This document shows positions 54,400-62,686 of a stretch of 64,000 nt of DNA, piece by piece. The position numbers and the translations under genes are program-made. The stretch spans positions 1-64,000 of the forward strand of contig CAVRQC010000048.1 of assembly GCA_963723205.1 (NCBI GenBank), given 5' to 3'. This DNA is from CAVQBP01 sp963723205 (GTDB lineage Bacteria; Bacteroidota; Ignavibacteria; Ignavibacteriales; Ignavibacteriaceae). How positions within the stretch are numbered: the first letter of the stretch is position 1; the number at the start of each line of letters is the position of its first letter. Under the pieces are notes generated by a model. It saw only the letters and a program-made list of their open reading frames with translations, was not told the DNA's origin and made no database searches.

Positions 54400-54819
54400 A
54401 TCAGACTCCTCTATTATTTGATAAGTAAATTAAAATTTTTATTTCAAAAATCCATTAGAAGTAATATCTTTATAAAAGATTTTCTGAGATTAGTTAATTT
54501 GAAGCTAATCAGTCAGATTTGTTATTCGCAGAAATTATTTGAAAATATTAACTATGTGATCAGGAACTTATGTTCTTTTAAATATTTTTCCGATTATTTA
54601 TAGTTCACAATGATGATTATATCAAATCTATATCAACAAAACATACGGCTAAAATTTTAGCTCCTTTATATGGGAAGTAATATTTTACTATTGCAACACC
54701 GATCTGAAATACTAAACTATAAAAAGCTCAGCATTTCAATTAATTTCTAAAATATTTTAAAATTATATAAAATCGTTCAACTATGTGTATTTAAACAAAT
54801 TAAAATAAAAGGAGGCTAT
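54400..54819. promoter_or_regulatory. Divergent intergenic region between anion transporter and acetate permease
   Basis: A 420-bp AT-rich spacer. A 61-codon plus-strand frame (54418-54603) has no domain or ribosome site and I do not accept it. The permease gene is preceded by a strong Shine-Dalgarno (AAAGGAGG) at about 54808-54815. Promoter boxes are not clear. Confidence 0.3.
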
Positions 54820-55407
54820 ATGCCGGAAAGTACAAAAATTGCCGATACAACTGCTAATCCTGCTCCGCTTGGATTATTGGGATTTGGTATGACTACTGTC
54901 CTTCTTAACCTTGCCAACGCCGGTATTTTTAATTTGGGAAGTATGATCTTAGCTATGGGATTATTTTACGGAGGATTAGCTCAAATTTTTGCCGGATGGA
55001 TGGAATGGAAAAAAGGAAATACATTCGGACTAACTGCATTTACTTCTTATGGTTTGTTTTGGGAAACTCTTGTTTTTATAATTCTAATGCCTAAATGGGG
55101 TTGGTTCAATGCGGCTTCCGAAGGTGGTATGGCGGCATATTTATTTATGTGGGGACTCTTTACATTTTTTATGTGGATTGCTACTTTAAAGCATAACAAA
55201 GCTCTGCAGGTAGTCTTCTTTACTTTATTTATTTTATTTTGGCTGTTAGCACTTGGTGAAGCTACAGGAAGCACTGTTATACATACTTTAGCAGGATGGG
55301 AAGGAATTATTTGCGGTCTTTCAGCTATTTATTTGGCTTTTGCACAAGTGCTAAATGAAACATATGGTCGAATAATACTTACTGTGGGCCAGGCTAAAAC
55401 TGTTTAA
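54820..55407 (+). CDS. satP: Acetate uptake transporter (GPR1/FUN34/YaaH family)
   Basis: A 195-residue inner-membrane protein with six hydrophobic helices. The family signature NPAPLGLLGFGMTTVLLN stands at its N-terminus. FYGGLAQIFAGWMEWKKGN and FTSYGLFWETLVFI are also conserved. These proteins carry acetate (and succinate) with protons. It is followed 24 bp later by acetyl-CoA synthetase in the same orientation, so uptake and activation of acetate are almost certainly co-expressed. Confidence 0.92.
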   Translation: MPESTKIADTTANPAPLGLLGFGMTTVLLNLANAGIFNLGSMILAMGLFYGGLAQIFAGWMEWKKGNTFGLTAFTSYGLFWETLVFIILMPKWGWFNAASEGGMAAYLFMWGLFTFFMWIATLKHNKALQVVFFTLFILFWLLALGEATGSTVIHTLAGWEGIICGLSAIYLAFAQVLNETYGRIILTVGQAKTV

Positions 55408-55431
55408 CTAATTTAAATTAGGAGTAATCAT

Positions 55432-57465
55432 ATGGATAAAAAGAATAATTCTGAAAATGAAGTTTCCGAATCACAAATTGCAGTACATTGGAAAGAAGAA
55501 AGTTATTATGTACCATCTGCTAAATTTATAGAACAGGCTAACGTTAAAGATAAGAGTATTCTTGAACGTTTCGATAAAAAGAATTTTCCTGAATGCTTTA
55601 AAGAATACGCTGATATGCTTGACTGGTATAAACCTTATGATAATATTTTGGATTCATCTAATCCTCCGTTCTACAAATGGTTCACCGGTGGAAAATTAAA
55701 TGCATGCTATAATTGCGTTGATAGACATTTAGAGAAATATAAAAACAAAACAGCTCTTCATTTTGTACCTGAACCTGAAGATGAACCTATTCAGCATATA
55801 ACATTCCAGGAGCTATATTTAAGAGTTAATGAATTTGCAGCATTATTAAGAGATTTCTGCGGCTTGAAAGCAGGTGATACTGTAACTCTTCATATGCCTA
55901 TGATACCTGAACTCCCTATTGTAATGTTAGCGTGTGCCCGTTTGGGAGTTATCCATTCTCAGGTATTTTCCGGATTTTCAGGAAAAGCTTGTGCGGACAG
56001 GGTGGTCGATGCAAAGAGTAAAGTATTAATTACTGCTGATGCTTATTACCGCGGAGGAAATTTAATAGATCATAAAGAAAAAGCTGACATAGCTTATGAT
56101 GAAGCTTTGAAAGAGGGACAAAAAATAGAAAAAGTTCTCATCTGGCAGCGTTATCAGGGAAAATATTCGGCTAAAACACCTATTGTTGACGGCCGTGATT
56201 TTATAGTTAATGATATTCTTAAAAATTATAAACGAGCCAGTGTTGAACCTGGACAACTTCCTGCAGATGGAACTTTATTTCTGATGTATACTTCAGGTAC
56301 GACAGGTAAACCTAAAGGAGCTCAGCATTCAATTGGCGGTTACATGTCTTATGTAACAGGTACATCCAAATATATTCAGGATATCCATCCTGAAGATGTT
56401 TACTGGTGTATGGCTGATATTGGATGGATAACAGGACATTCATATATTGTTTATGGACCCCTTGCGCTGGCTGCTTCATCCGTAATCTTTGAAGGTGTAC
56501 CTACTTATCCCGATGCCGGACGTCCATGGAGAGTTGCCGAAGAGCTGGATGTTAACATTTTTCATACTTCACCAACAGCAATTCGTGCATTAAGACGTGT
56601 TGGACCGGATGAACCTGCTAAATACAATTACCATTTCAAACATATGACTACTGTTGGAGAACCGATTGAACCGGAAGTCTGGAGATGGTATTATAATGTT
56701 GTCGGAAAAAAGGAAGCTGTTATAGTTGATACCTGGTGGCAGACTGAAACCGGGGGATTTTTATGCTCAACAATTCCGGGAATTCATGATATGAAACCGG
56801 GTAGTGCAGGACCTGGTGTTCCGGGAATCTATCCTATTATTTTTGATGATAATGGAAAACCTCTTCCGGCAGGCAGTAACAAAGCTGGAAATATATGTAT
56901 AGAAAATCCATGGCCGGGAAGAATGATGACAATCTGGGGAGATGATGATAGATTTGTAAGACAATATTACCAAAGATACAATAAAGATCCTCAAAGTAAG
57001 GATTGGCACGATTGGCCTTATTTCGCCGGCGATGGTGCTGTTGAAGGACCTGATGGATATTTCCGTATTCTTGGTAGAATTGATGATGTAATTAATGTTG
57101 CCGGACATAGATTGGGAACTAAAGAACTTGAATCTGCTGCATTAATTGTAGAAGAAATTGGTGAAGCAGCAGTTGTTCCGGTTGTTGATCCTATAAAAGG
57201 AAAAATTCCTCATATTTTTGTCTCGCTTAAACCTGGTATTCAGCCAAGTAAAGAGATAGAAAAAAAGGTCACGGATAAGTTAGCAAGCGAGATTGGCCCA
57301 ATCGCTAAACCAGGCAGGGTTTGGATTGTTCCTGATATGCCTAAAACCAGATCGGGAAAAATAATGCGAAGGGTTTTATCGGCTATCGCAAATAAGCAAG
57401 ATGTCGGTGATATTACTACTTTAGCTAATCCTCAAGTAGTTGAAGAAATAAAAAATATGCCGTAA
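55432..57465 (+). CDS. acs: Acetyl-CoA synthetase (AMP-forming)
   Basis: A 677-residue enzyme making acetyl-CoA from acetate, ATP and CoA through acetyl-AMP. AMP-binding motifs: YTSGTTGKPKGAQHS (P-loop), WWQTETGGF, YFAGDGA and GRIDDVINVAGHRLGT hinge. The C-terminal acetylation site PKTRSGKIMRR keeps the catalytic lysine that GNAT enzymes acetylate to switch Acs off. The next genes encode a Pat-like acetyltransferase and AcuB- and AcuC-like proteins, so post-translational control of this enzyme is built into the cluster. GGAG lies upstream of the ATG. Confidence 0.96.
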   Translation: MDKKNNSENEVSESQIAVHWKEESYYVPSAKFIEQANVKDKSILERFDKKNFPECFKEYADMLDWYKPYDNILDSSNPPFYKWFTGGKLNACYNCVDRHLEKYKNKTALHFVPEPEDEPIQHITFQELYLRVNEFAALLRDFCGLKAGDTVTLHMPMIPELPIVMLACARLGVIHSQVFSGFSGKACADRVVDAKSKVLITADAYYRGGNLIDHKEKADIAYDEALKEGQKIEKVLIWQRYQGKYSAKTPIVDGRDFIVNDILKNYKRASVEPGQLPADGTLFLMYTSGTTGKPKGAQHSIGGYMSYVTGTSKYIQDIHPEDVYWCMADIGWITGHSYIVYGPLALAASSVIFEGVPTYPDAGRPWRVAEELDVNIFHTSPTAIRALRRVGPDEPAKYNYHFKHMTTVGEPIEPEVWRWYYNVVGKKEAVIVDTWWQTETGGFLCSTIPGIHDMKPGSAGPGVPGIYPIIFDDNGKPLPAGSNKAGNICIENPWPGRMMTIWGDDDRFVRQYYQRYNKDPQSKDWHDWPYFAGDGAVEGPDGYFRILGRIDDVINVAGHRLGTKELESAALIVEEIGEAAVVPVVDPIKGKIPHIFVSLKPGIQPSKEIEKKVTDKLASEIGPIAKPGRVWIVPDMPKTRSGKIMRRVLSAIANKQDVGDITTLANPQVVEEIKNMP

Positions 57466-57486
57466 ACTATAGTAAAGGAGAATCAT

Positions 57487-57563
57487 AATTTCGGATTGCG
57501 GATTTCGGATTGGGAAAGTGATAGGATTACAAACCCGCAATTCGAAATCCAAAATCCGAAATT
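57487..57563. repeat. Imperfect 26-bp inverted repeat after acs
   Basis: The left arm (57487-57512, AATTTCGGATTGCGGATTTC...) and the right arm (57538-57563) are inverted copies with 3 mismatches in 26. Each arm is itself built of repeated CGGATT units. The element lies in the 191-bp gap between acs and the Pat-like gene. It could form a long hairpin in the transcript or be a small mobile repeat. No terminal U-tract is present. Confidence 0.55.
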
Positions 57564-57656
57564 GTATTATCGATTCATCACAGGTTCTTTCACTTGTTTG
57601 GAACCTCTTTTTTTTTATATATAATTAATTATTATTTTCAATGAATTTATTGCACT

Positions 57657-60074
57657 ATGTTCCGAATAATTCCGGAAGGACTTGAATACACAGAAAATGT
57701 CCTATTAAAGAACGGACAGGGGGTTCTCTTTAAACCTGCTAAAACTAATGACATCCCTTTGGTAGAATCTTTGATGAAGCGGATTTCCCAGGAAAGTCTT
57801 AGAATGCGTTTCATGGCTTCAGTTTCGGAAATACCTCATAAAGTAATCGATGAACTTTGTAGCGGTGACTTTTCTCAATCAGGATGTTTACTTGCGATTA
57901 CCGGTGAAGATAGTGATAAAAAAGTGATTGGATTGGGAAATTATATATCTACAGGTAATGGACGAACAGCTGAAATTGCATTTCTAATCGAAGACGAATA
58001 CCAGGGACGCGGAATAAGCACCTTGCTGCTGGAACGTTTAGCTGGTATTGCAGCAGCTAATGGTTTTGTTGATTTTGAAGCGGAAGTTCTTCCCGATAAT
58101 CAGCCAATGATGAATGTATTTAAAAGTTCTGGATTTGAAAAGCATAGGGTTTGGAGTTCAGATACTGTACACTTTGAATTGCCTGTTAATGGTGCGGCTG
58201 CTCTTTGGGAAAGAGCCGATTTACGCGAGAAAATTGCTGTTGCTAATTCCCTGATCCCGCTACTAAAACCTAAAACCATTGCAGTTATTGGTGCTTCAAG
58301 AGATTCATCTTCCATCGGAAATATGATTTTTAGGAATATTCTTACAGCTAATTTTAATGGTACTGTATACCCAATTAATCTGCAAGCTGTTTCGGTAAAT
58401 GGAATTAAAGCTTATTCTTCAGCAAAAGATTTACCTGAACCTGTTGATTTAGCCGTTATTGCTATTAAAGCAGAGAAGGTTCAATATATAGTTGAAGAAT
58501 TGATTCAAACCGGGGTTAAAGGATTTGTAGTTGTTTCGGCAGGTTTTTCCGATATGGGGCCTGAAGGGATTAAAAGACAAAAAAAATTGGTTGATTTTGT
58601 TCGTGCTCACGGTGCAAGACTTTTGGGACCGGGTTGTCTTGGTTTAATGAACACGGATCCGGAAGTAAGATTAAATGCAAGTTTAGCTCCTAAAATAATG
58701 CCTCCTGGTCAAACTGGTTTTTTCTCACATTCAGCAGCATTAGGTTTAGTAATTCTTGATTATGCCCGTGAAAAAGGTGTGGGATTTACTACCTTCGTTT
58801 CTGCCGGTAACAGGGCAGATGTTTCGGGCAATGATCTGCTTCAGTATTGGGAAGAAGATCAAAATACTAAGATGGCTATTCTATACCTGGAAACTTTCGG
58901 AAATCCAAGGAGATTTGTTAGAATAGCACGGAAAATGACTTATAAAAAACCGATTTTATGTGTCAAAGGTGCAAGAAGTGCAGCAGGACGTAAAACAGTT
59001 GAGGCTAAAAGCGGACCTCAGGCTTTAGGCAATTTGGAAGTTGAAGCTTTATTCCATCAAACAGGAATTATACTTGCTCCCTCATTAGAGGATATTTTTG
59101 ATGTTGCTGTTGTCTTATCTAATCAGCCATTACCAAGAGGCAATAAAGTTAGCATTATAGCAAACTCATCCGGGATGGCAACTTTGTTTGCAGACGCTTG
59201 TGAAATGAATGATCTTCTTATTGAAGGTCCTGGAGTTATTGATTTGGGTGCATTTACTTCACCTGAGAGTTATGAAGTAAAAGTAAGAGATGCACTTCTT
59301 GATGAAAATGTGGATTCTCTTTTAATCGGATTTGCTTGTGTAGGAGACTGCAGCATTGAACCGGTTGCGGCTGCAATTCGAAAAGGTGTTACGGCTGCAG
59401 AAGAAAAAAATAATATTGAAAAACCTGTTTTATTATGTTTAATGGGAGTAACTGGTACTATATCTCTTGAAGACAATTCGGGGAATCAAAACAAAACAAG
59501 GAATTTCCCTACCTTCCGTTTTCCTGAATTAGCCGTTAATGCATTAGGCAGAATAGTGCGTTATGTTGAGTTTCGCAAACAGCCATTAGGAAAACTAGTT
59601 TGGTATGAAGATATAAAAGCAGAAGAAGCACGTGGGTTAATTCATTCTATTCTATCAAAGGAATCGCCATCACAACAAACAATTAAATTAGGGGAAAATA
59701 CTTCCGAAGAATTGCTAAAATATTTCGGAATTCAGACAATAGATATTAAACCTTTAAGCTCCAATGTTTATAAAATAAAAGTTAAACCTGACCCGTTATT
59801 TGGTCCTTTACTTGAGATTAAATTACCAAATTCTCAATCCATTCTGCGAATTACTCCATTAACTGACAGAGATCTTGATGAAATTATGAAAGAAATGCAT
59901 CTCGATAAAGAAAGCGGTATTGGTCAGGTTTTAGGAAGGCTTTCACAAATGATTGAAGAAATTCCATGGCTTTGGAACCTTGAATTACAGGCTATCATAG
60001 ATAGTATTCCTTTAATAACTACCGATATTTTTATTTCGATAAAATCTGGTGGTGTTGATAGACCTTCATATTAA
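57657..60074 (+). CDS. Pat-like protein acetyltransferase: GNAT domain fused to degenerate NDP-forming acyl-CoA synthetase
   Basis: An 805-residue fusion. Residues about 14-170 are a GNAT acetyltransferase (IAFLIEDEYQGRGISTLLL is its acetyl-CoA loop). Residues 195-310 are a CoA-binding Rossmann domain (IAVIGASRDSSSIGNMI), followed by the ligase-CoA domains to about 660. The tail is a cut-down ATP-grasp domain that passes from KYFGIQTIDIK directly to KPDPLFGPLLEI. The segment that should hold the phospho-His (usually SHTGAL) reads AKSGPQAL. The synthetase part is therefore probably a non-catalytic sensor. Bacterial Pat enzymes acetylate and inactivate Acs; here GNAT comes first. Acs lies immediately upstream. 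Confidence 0.85.
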   Translation: MFRIIPEGLEYTENVLLKNGQGVLFKPAKTNDIPLVESLMKRISQESLRMRFMASVSEIPHKVIDELCSGDFSQSGCLLAITGEDSDKKVIGLGNYISTGNGRTAEIAFLIEDEYQGRGISTLLLERLAGIAAANGFVDFEAEVLPDNQPMMNVFKSSGFEKHRVWSSDTVHFELPVNGAAALWERADLREKIAVANSLIPLLKPKTIAVIGASRDSSSIGNMIFRNILTANFNGTVYPINLQAVSVNGIKAYSSAKDLPEPVDLAVIAIKAEKVQYIVEELIQTGVKGFVVVSAGFSDMGPEGIKRQKKLVDFVRAHGARLLGPGCLGLMNTDPEVRLNASLAPKIMPPGQTGFFSHSAALGLVILDYAREKGVGFTTFVSAGNRADVSGNDLLQYWEEDQNTKMAILYLETFGNPRRFVRIARKMTYKKPILCVKGARSAAGRKTVEAKSGPQALGNLEVEALFHQTGIILAPSLEDIFDVAVVLSNQPLPRGNKVSIIANSSGMATLFADACEMNDLLIEGPGVIDLGAFTSPESYEVKVRDALLDENVDSLLIGFACVGDCSIEPVAAAIRKGVTAAEEKNNIEKPVLLCLMGVTGTISLEDNSGNQNKTRNFPTFRFPELAVNALGRIVRYVEFRKQPLGKLVWYEDIKAEEARGLIHSILSKESPSQQTIKLGENTSEELLKYFGIQTIDIKPLSSNVYKIKVKPDPLFGPLLEIKLPNSQSILRITPLTDRDLDEIMKEMHLDKESGIGQVLGRLSQMIEEIPWLWNLELQAIIDSIPLITTDIFISIKSGGVDRPSY

Positions 60075-60219
60075 ATTTAATTCCTTTTCTTAATCTTATT
60101 CTTAATTCTTGATTATTTAGGAAATAAAACCAATGATCAATTTCGCAATAGTTAATATAAAACCACAGTAAACCGGTTGTATAAATGAATTTTTTAATGT
60201 TTAAAATACCGGGGGAAAT

Positions 60220-60849
60220 ATGATTATTAAAGAAATGATGAAGTCTGATATCACCTCAATTTTGCCAGAAACCAAATTGAGTGATGCTTACAGTCTGATG
60301 CACCAAAAAAATATCCGGCATCTTCCGGTTGTAGAAAATAATAAACTAGTTGGTATAGTAACAGATAGAGATCTACGTTTATCAACCAGCAGATTAGCAA
60401 AGCACCCCTTTGAACCGGGAGAAGCTGTAAGTCAAATTATGAGTCATCCTGTAAAAACAACTCATCCTTCTGATCCGATAGAGTCAGCTGCACAACAAAT
60501 GAGAGAGATGAAAATAGGTTGTCTTCCGGTAGTTGAAGATAATCAGCTTGTCGGAATGGTTACAATTACTGACATGCTGGATGCTCTTCTTCTATTAACC
60601 GGAATACATCAACCTTCCGGACGTTTGGATGTCCGGTTATCTAACCGTTCAGGAGAATTAGCTAAACTGGCATCTCTCTTAGCAGAACTAAAAGTTAATA
60701 TCCATTCAATTTTATCTTATCCCGAAAAGGATAAAAAAACCAGGTTGGTTTTAAGAATCGGGACGATGGAAATGAGGGTAATCGCCAAAGCAATCTGCAA
60801 TGCCGGTTTTGAAGTTATATGGCCGGTTCAAATCTCATGTGTCGAATAA
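60220..60849 (+). CDS. acuB: AcuB-like protein: two CBS domains and ACT domain
   Basis: A 209-residue cytoplasmic protein. CBS 1 covers about 1-60 (SDAYSLMHQKNIRHLPVVE, GIVTDRDLR), CBS 2 about 72-130 (MREMKIGCLPVVEDNQLVG), and an ACT-like domain about 136-205 (GELAKLASLLAELKVNIHSI). CBS pairs bind adenosyl nucleotides and ACT domains bind small ligands. The same architecture defines AcuB of the Bacillus acuABC acetoin/acetate locus. Its end overlaps the AcuC-like gene. It probably senses energy or ligand state for control of Acs acetylation, though AcuB's exact role is not well established. Confidence 0.85.
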   Translation: MIIKEMMKSDITSILPETKLSDAYSLMHQKNIRHLPVVENNKLVGIVTDRDLRLSTSRLAKHPFEPGEAVSQIMSHPVKTTHPSDPIESAAQQMREMKIGCLPVVEDNQLVGMVTITDMLDALLLLTGIHQPSGRLDVRLSNRSGELAKLASLLAELKVNIHSILSYPEKDKKTRLVLRIGTMEMRVIAKAICNAGFEVIWPVQISCVE

Positions 60850-61970
60850 TTTATTCTCCCGAATATTATAAGTATGATCTGGGTTCAGGTCATCCTTTCG
60901 ATCCTGTACGTGCAGAAATGGTTGTAGATTTTTTAAAAATGACCAATTGTTTAAAAGCACCTTTAAAACCAGAACCGGTTACTCCAGATTATTTAACCTC
61001 GGTTCATGATGAATCATATATCCAGGTAGTTGAGGCTGTCAGCTGCGGGAAAAATTTACAGAACATTGAAGATTTCGGTTTAGGTACTTTAGATAATCCA
61101 GTAATTAAGGGAATGGCTGAAGGTGCCCGTTCACAAATTGGAGGTACTGTTCTAGGAGCCAGACTTCTTATTGAGAATAAATGTAATAAGGTTTTGCAAT
61201 TTGGCGGTGGATTTCATCATGCTCATCGAAACCTGGCAGCCGGGTTTTGTATTTACAATGATCTTGCACTTGCTTTAAAAGAAATGACAAAAAATAATTT
61301 GCATGTTGTCTATTTGGATCTCGATGTTCATCATGGTGATGGTGTCCAGGAAATATTTTATTCCGATGAAAATGTGATGACAATATCTATTCATGAATCG
61401 GGTGAATATTTATTTCCGGGTACAGGTTGGATTCATGAACTCGGGAACGGCATCGGGAGAGCACTAAAATTAAATGTTCCCCTAGAACCTTTTACCGAAG
61501 GTGAATCTTACCTTGAAATTATTAATTATATTGTAGAACCTGCTTTAAGATGGTTCAAACCTGATGTGCTTGTTGTTCAGGCAGGTGCTGATGCACATTT
61601 CTCTGATCCGCTGGCTGATTTAATGTTAACTACCCAGGATTTTGAAAAAATCTACAGGAGAATTCTTGAGCTCGTAGATCAATATAGCAAGGGTAAAGTA
61701 CTGTTTACTTTAGGAGGAGGTTATTCTATTACTGCTACTCCTAGAATCTGGATAATACTTTATCTTATTTTATTCGATATGCAGATACCTGGGAAACTTC
61801 CTGATGAATGGCTTATAAAATGGCAGAAAAAAATAAATAAAGAGCTGCCTGCATTTTTACATGATCCGGTTCCTCCATTTGCTCCTATTCCCAGGAAGCC
61901 GGAAATAGTCAAACATAATCATGAATTAATTCAGCGTTTGATGGATGCCGTATCTCCTTATTGGATTTAG
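60819..61970 (+). CDS. acuC: AcuC-like class I/II-type histone deacetylase family protein
   Basis: A zinc-dependent deacetylase of the histone deacetylase superfamily, 383 residues from the first ATG. The start may instead be the ATG at 60837, giving the usual IIYSPEYYKYDLGSGHPF N-terminus. Active-site motifs: GGGFHHAHRNLAAGFCIYND (His-His and His), YLDLDVHHGDGVQ (zinc Asp and His) and VVQAGADAHFSDPLADL (second zinc Asp). AcuC removes the acetyl group from acetylated Acs and restores activity. It overlaps acuB, so the two are translationally linked. With the Pat-like gene this completes a reversible switch on Acs. Confidence 0.9.
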   Translation: MAGSNLMCRIIYSPEYYKYDLGSGHPFDPVRAEMVVDFLKMTNCLKAPLKPEPVTPDYLTSVHDESYIQVVEAVSCGKNLQNIEDFGLGTLDNPVIKGMAEGARSQIGGTVLGARLLIENKCNKVLQFGGGFHHAHRNLAAGFCIYNDLALALKEMTKNNLHVVYLDLDVHHGDGVQEIFYSDENVMTISIHESGEYLFPGTGWIHELGNGIGRALKLNVPLEPFTEGESYLEIINYIVEPALRWFKPDVLVVQAGADAHFSDPLADLMLTTQDFEKIYRRILELVDQYSKGKVLFTLGGGYSITATPRIWIILYLILFDMQIPGKLPDEWLIKWQKKINKELPAFLHDPVPPFAPIPRKPEIVKHNHELIQRLMDAVSPYWI

Positions 61971-62060
61971 AACCTTATTAGCTGTGCAACATCACATACT
62001 AAATTTTATTAAATAATAATAAATTGTATAATATATTTTCGAATTTAAAAGGTCTCAATT

Positions 62061-62606
62061 ATGATAAATGAACGTGTGTATAATCAAAAAATAAGTAAAC
62101 TTCGTAATCCGGAAAGAGTAAAATTAATTGAAGTTGAAAGAGTTATAAAATTATCACTGGAAAATATTAAACCTGCTAATGTTCTGGATGTGGGAACAGG
62201 CAGCGGATTATTTGCAGAAGCTTTTGAAAAGAAAGGTTTAAAAGTAGCGGGTATCGATATAAGTGAAGAAATGATTAAGGCAGTAAAAGATTTTGTTAAA
62301 ACAGGAGAATTTTTGACAGCACCAGTAGAAAAGATTCCATATCCTTCTAAATCTTTTGATCTGGTTTTCCTTGGACATGTTCTTCATGAAGCAGATGATC
62401 AACAAAAGGCACTGGAGGAAGCCGCGAGAGTTGCCAAACAAAGAGTTGCAATTTTAGAATGGCCCTATATTAAAGAAGAATCAGGCCCGCCTTTGGAGCA
62501 TAGAATTAGTCCTGAAAAAATTTCTGAATTAGGACAAAAGATCGGATTAAAGAATATTGAAACCTTAAAGCTCGAACATATGGTTTTAATCAGGATTGAT
62601 ATTTAA
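62061..62606 (+). CDS. Class I SAM-dependent methyltransferase
   Basis: A 181-residue single-domain methyltransferase (Methyltransf_11 type). Motif I is VLDVGTGSGLFAEAF, the acidic end of strand 2 is VAGIDISEEMI, and motif IV region reads FDLVFLGHVLHE. It is short, with little substrate-recognition region. The substrate could be a small molecule such as a quinone precursor or a metal(loid); no neighbour points to one. It lies 90 bp after acuC and may be co-transcribed or separate. An intrinsic terminator follows. Confidence 0.82.
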   Translation: MINERVYNQKISKLRNPERVKLIEVERVIKLSLENIKPANVLDVGTGSGLFAEAFEKKGLKVAGIDISEEMIKAVKDFVKTGEFLTAPVEKIPYPSKSFDLVFLGHVLHEADDQQKALEEAARVAKQRVAILEWPYIKEESGPPLEHRISPEKISELGQKIGLKNIETLKLEHMVLIRIDI

Positions 62607-62640
62607 TAGTTTAGCAAAAACTCTTATCTCATCTTTTAAA

Positions 62641-62672
62641 AAAAAACCCAATCCGCTTGGATTGGGTTTTTT
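62641..62672. terminator. Bidirectional Rho-independent terminator
   Basis: AAAAAACCCAATCC (62641-62654) and GGATTGGGTTTTTT (62659-62672) form a perfect stem with a 4-nt loop. A- and T-runs on either side let it work for both the plus-strand methyltransferase transcript and the convergent minus-strand glutamine synthetase gene, 14 bp away. Confidence 0.9.
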
Positions 62673-62686
62673 AAACGTTACCTTAT

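Noticed and set aside
54418..54603. 61-codon plus-strand frame between anion transporter and acetate permease
   Set aside because: Only Ile/Lys/Phe-rich sequence, no ribosome site, begins 19 bp from the divergent gene start.
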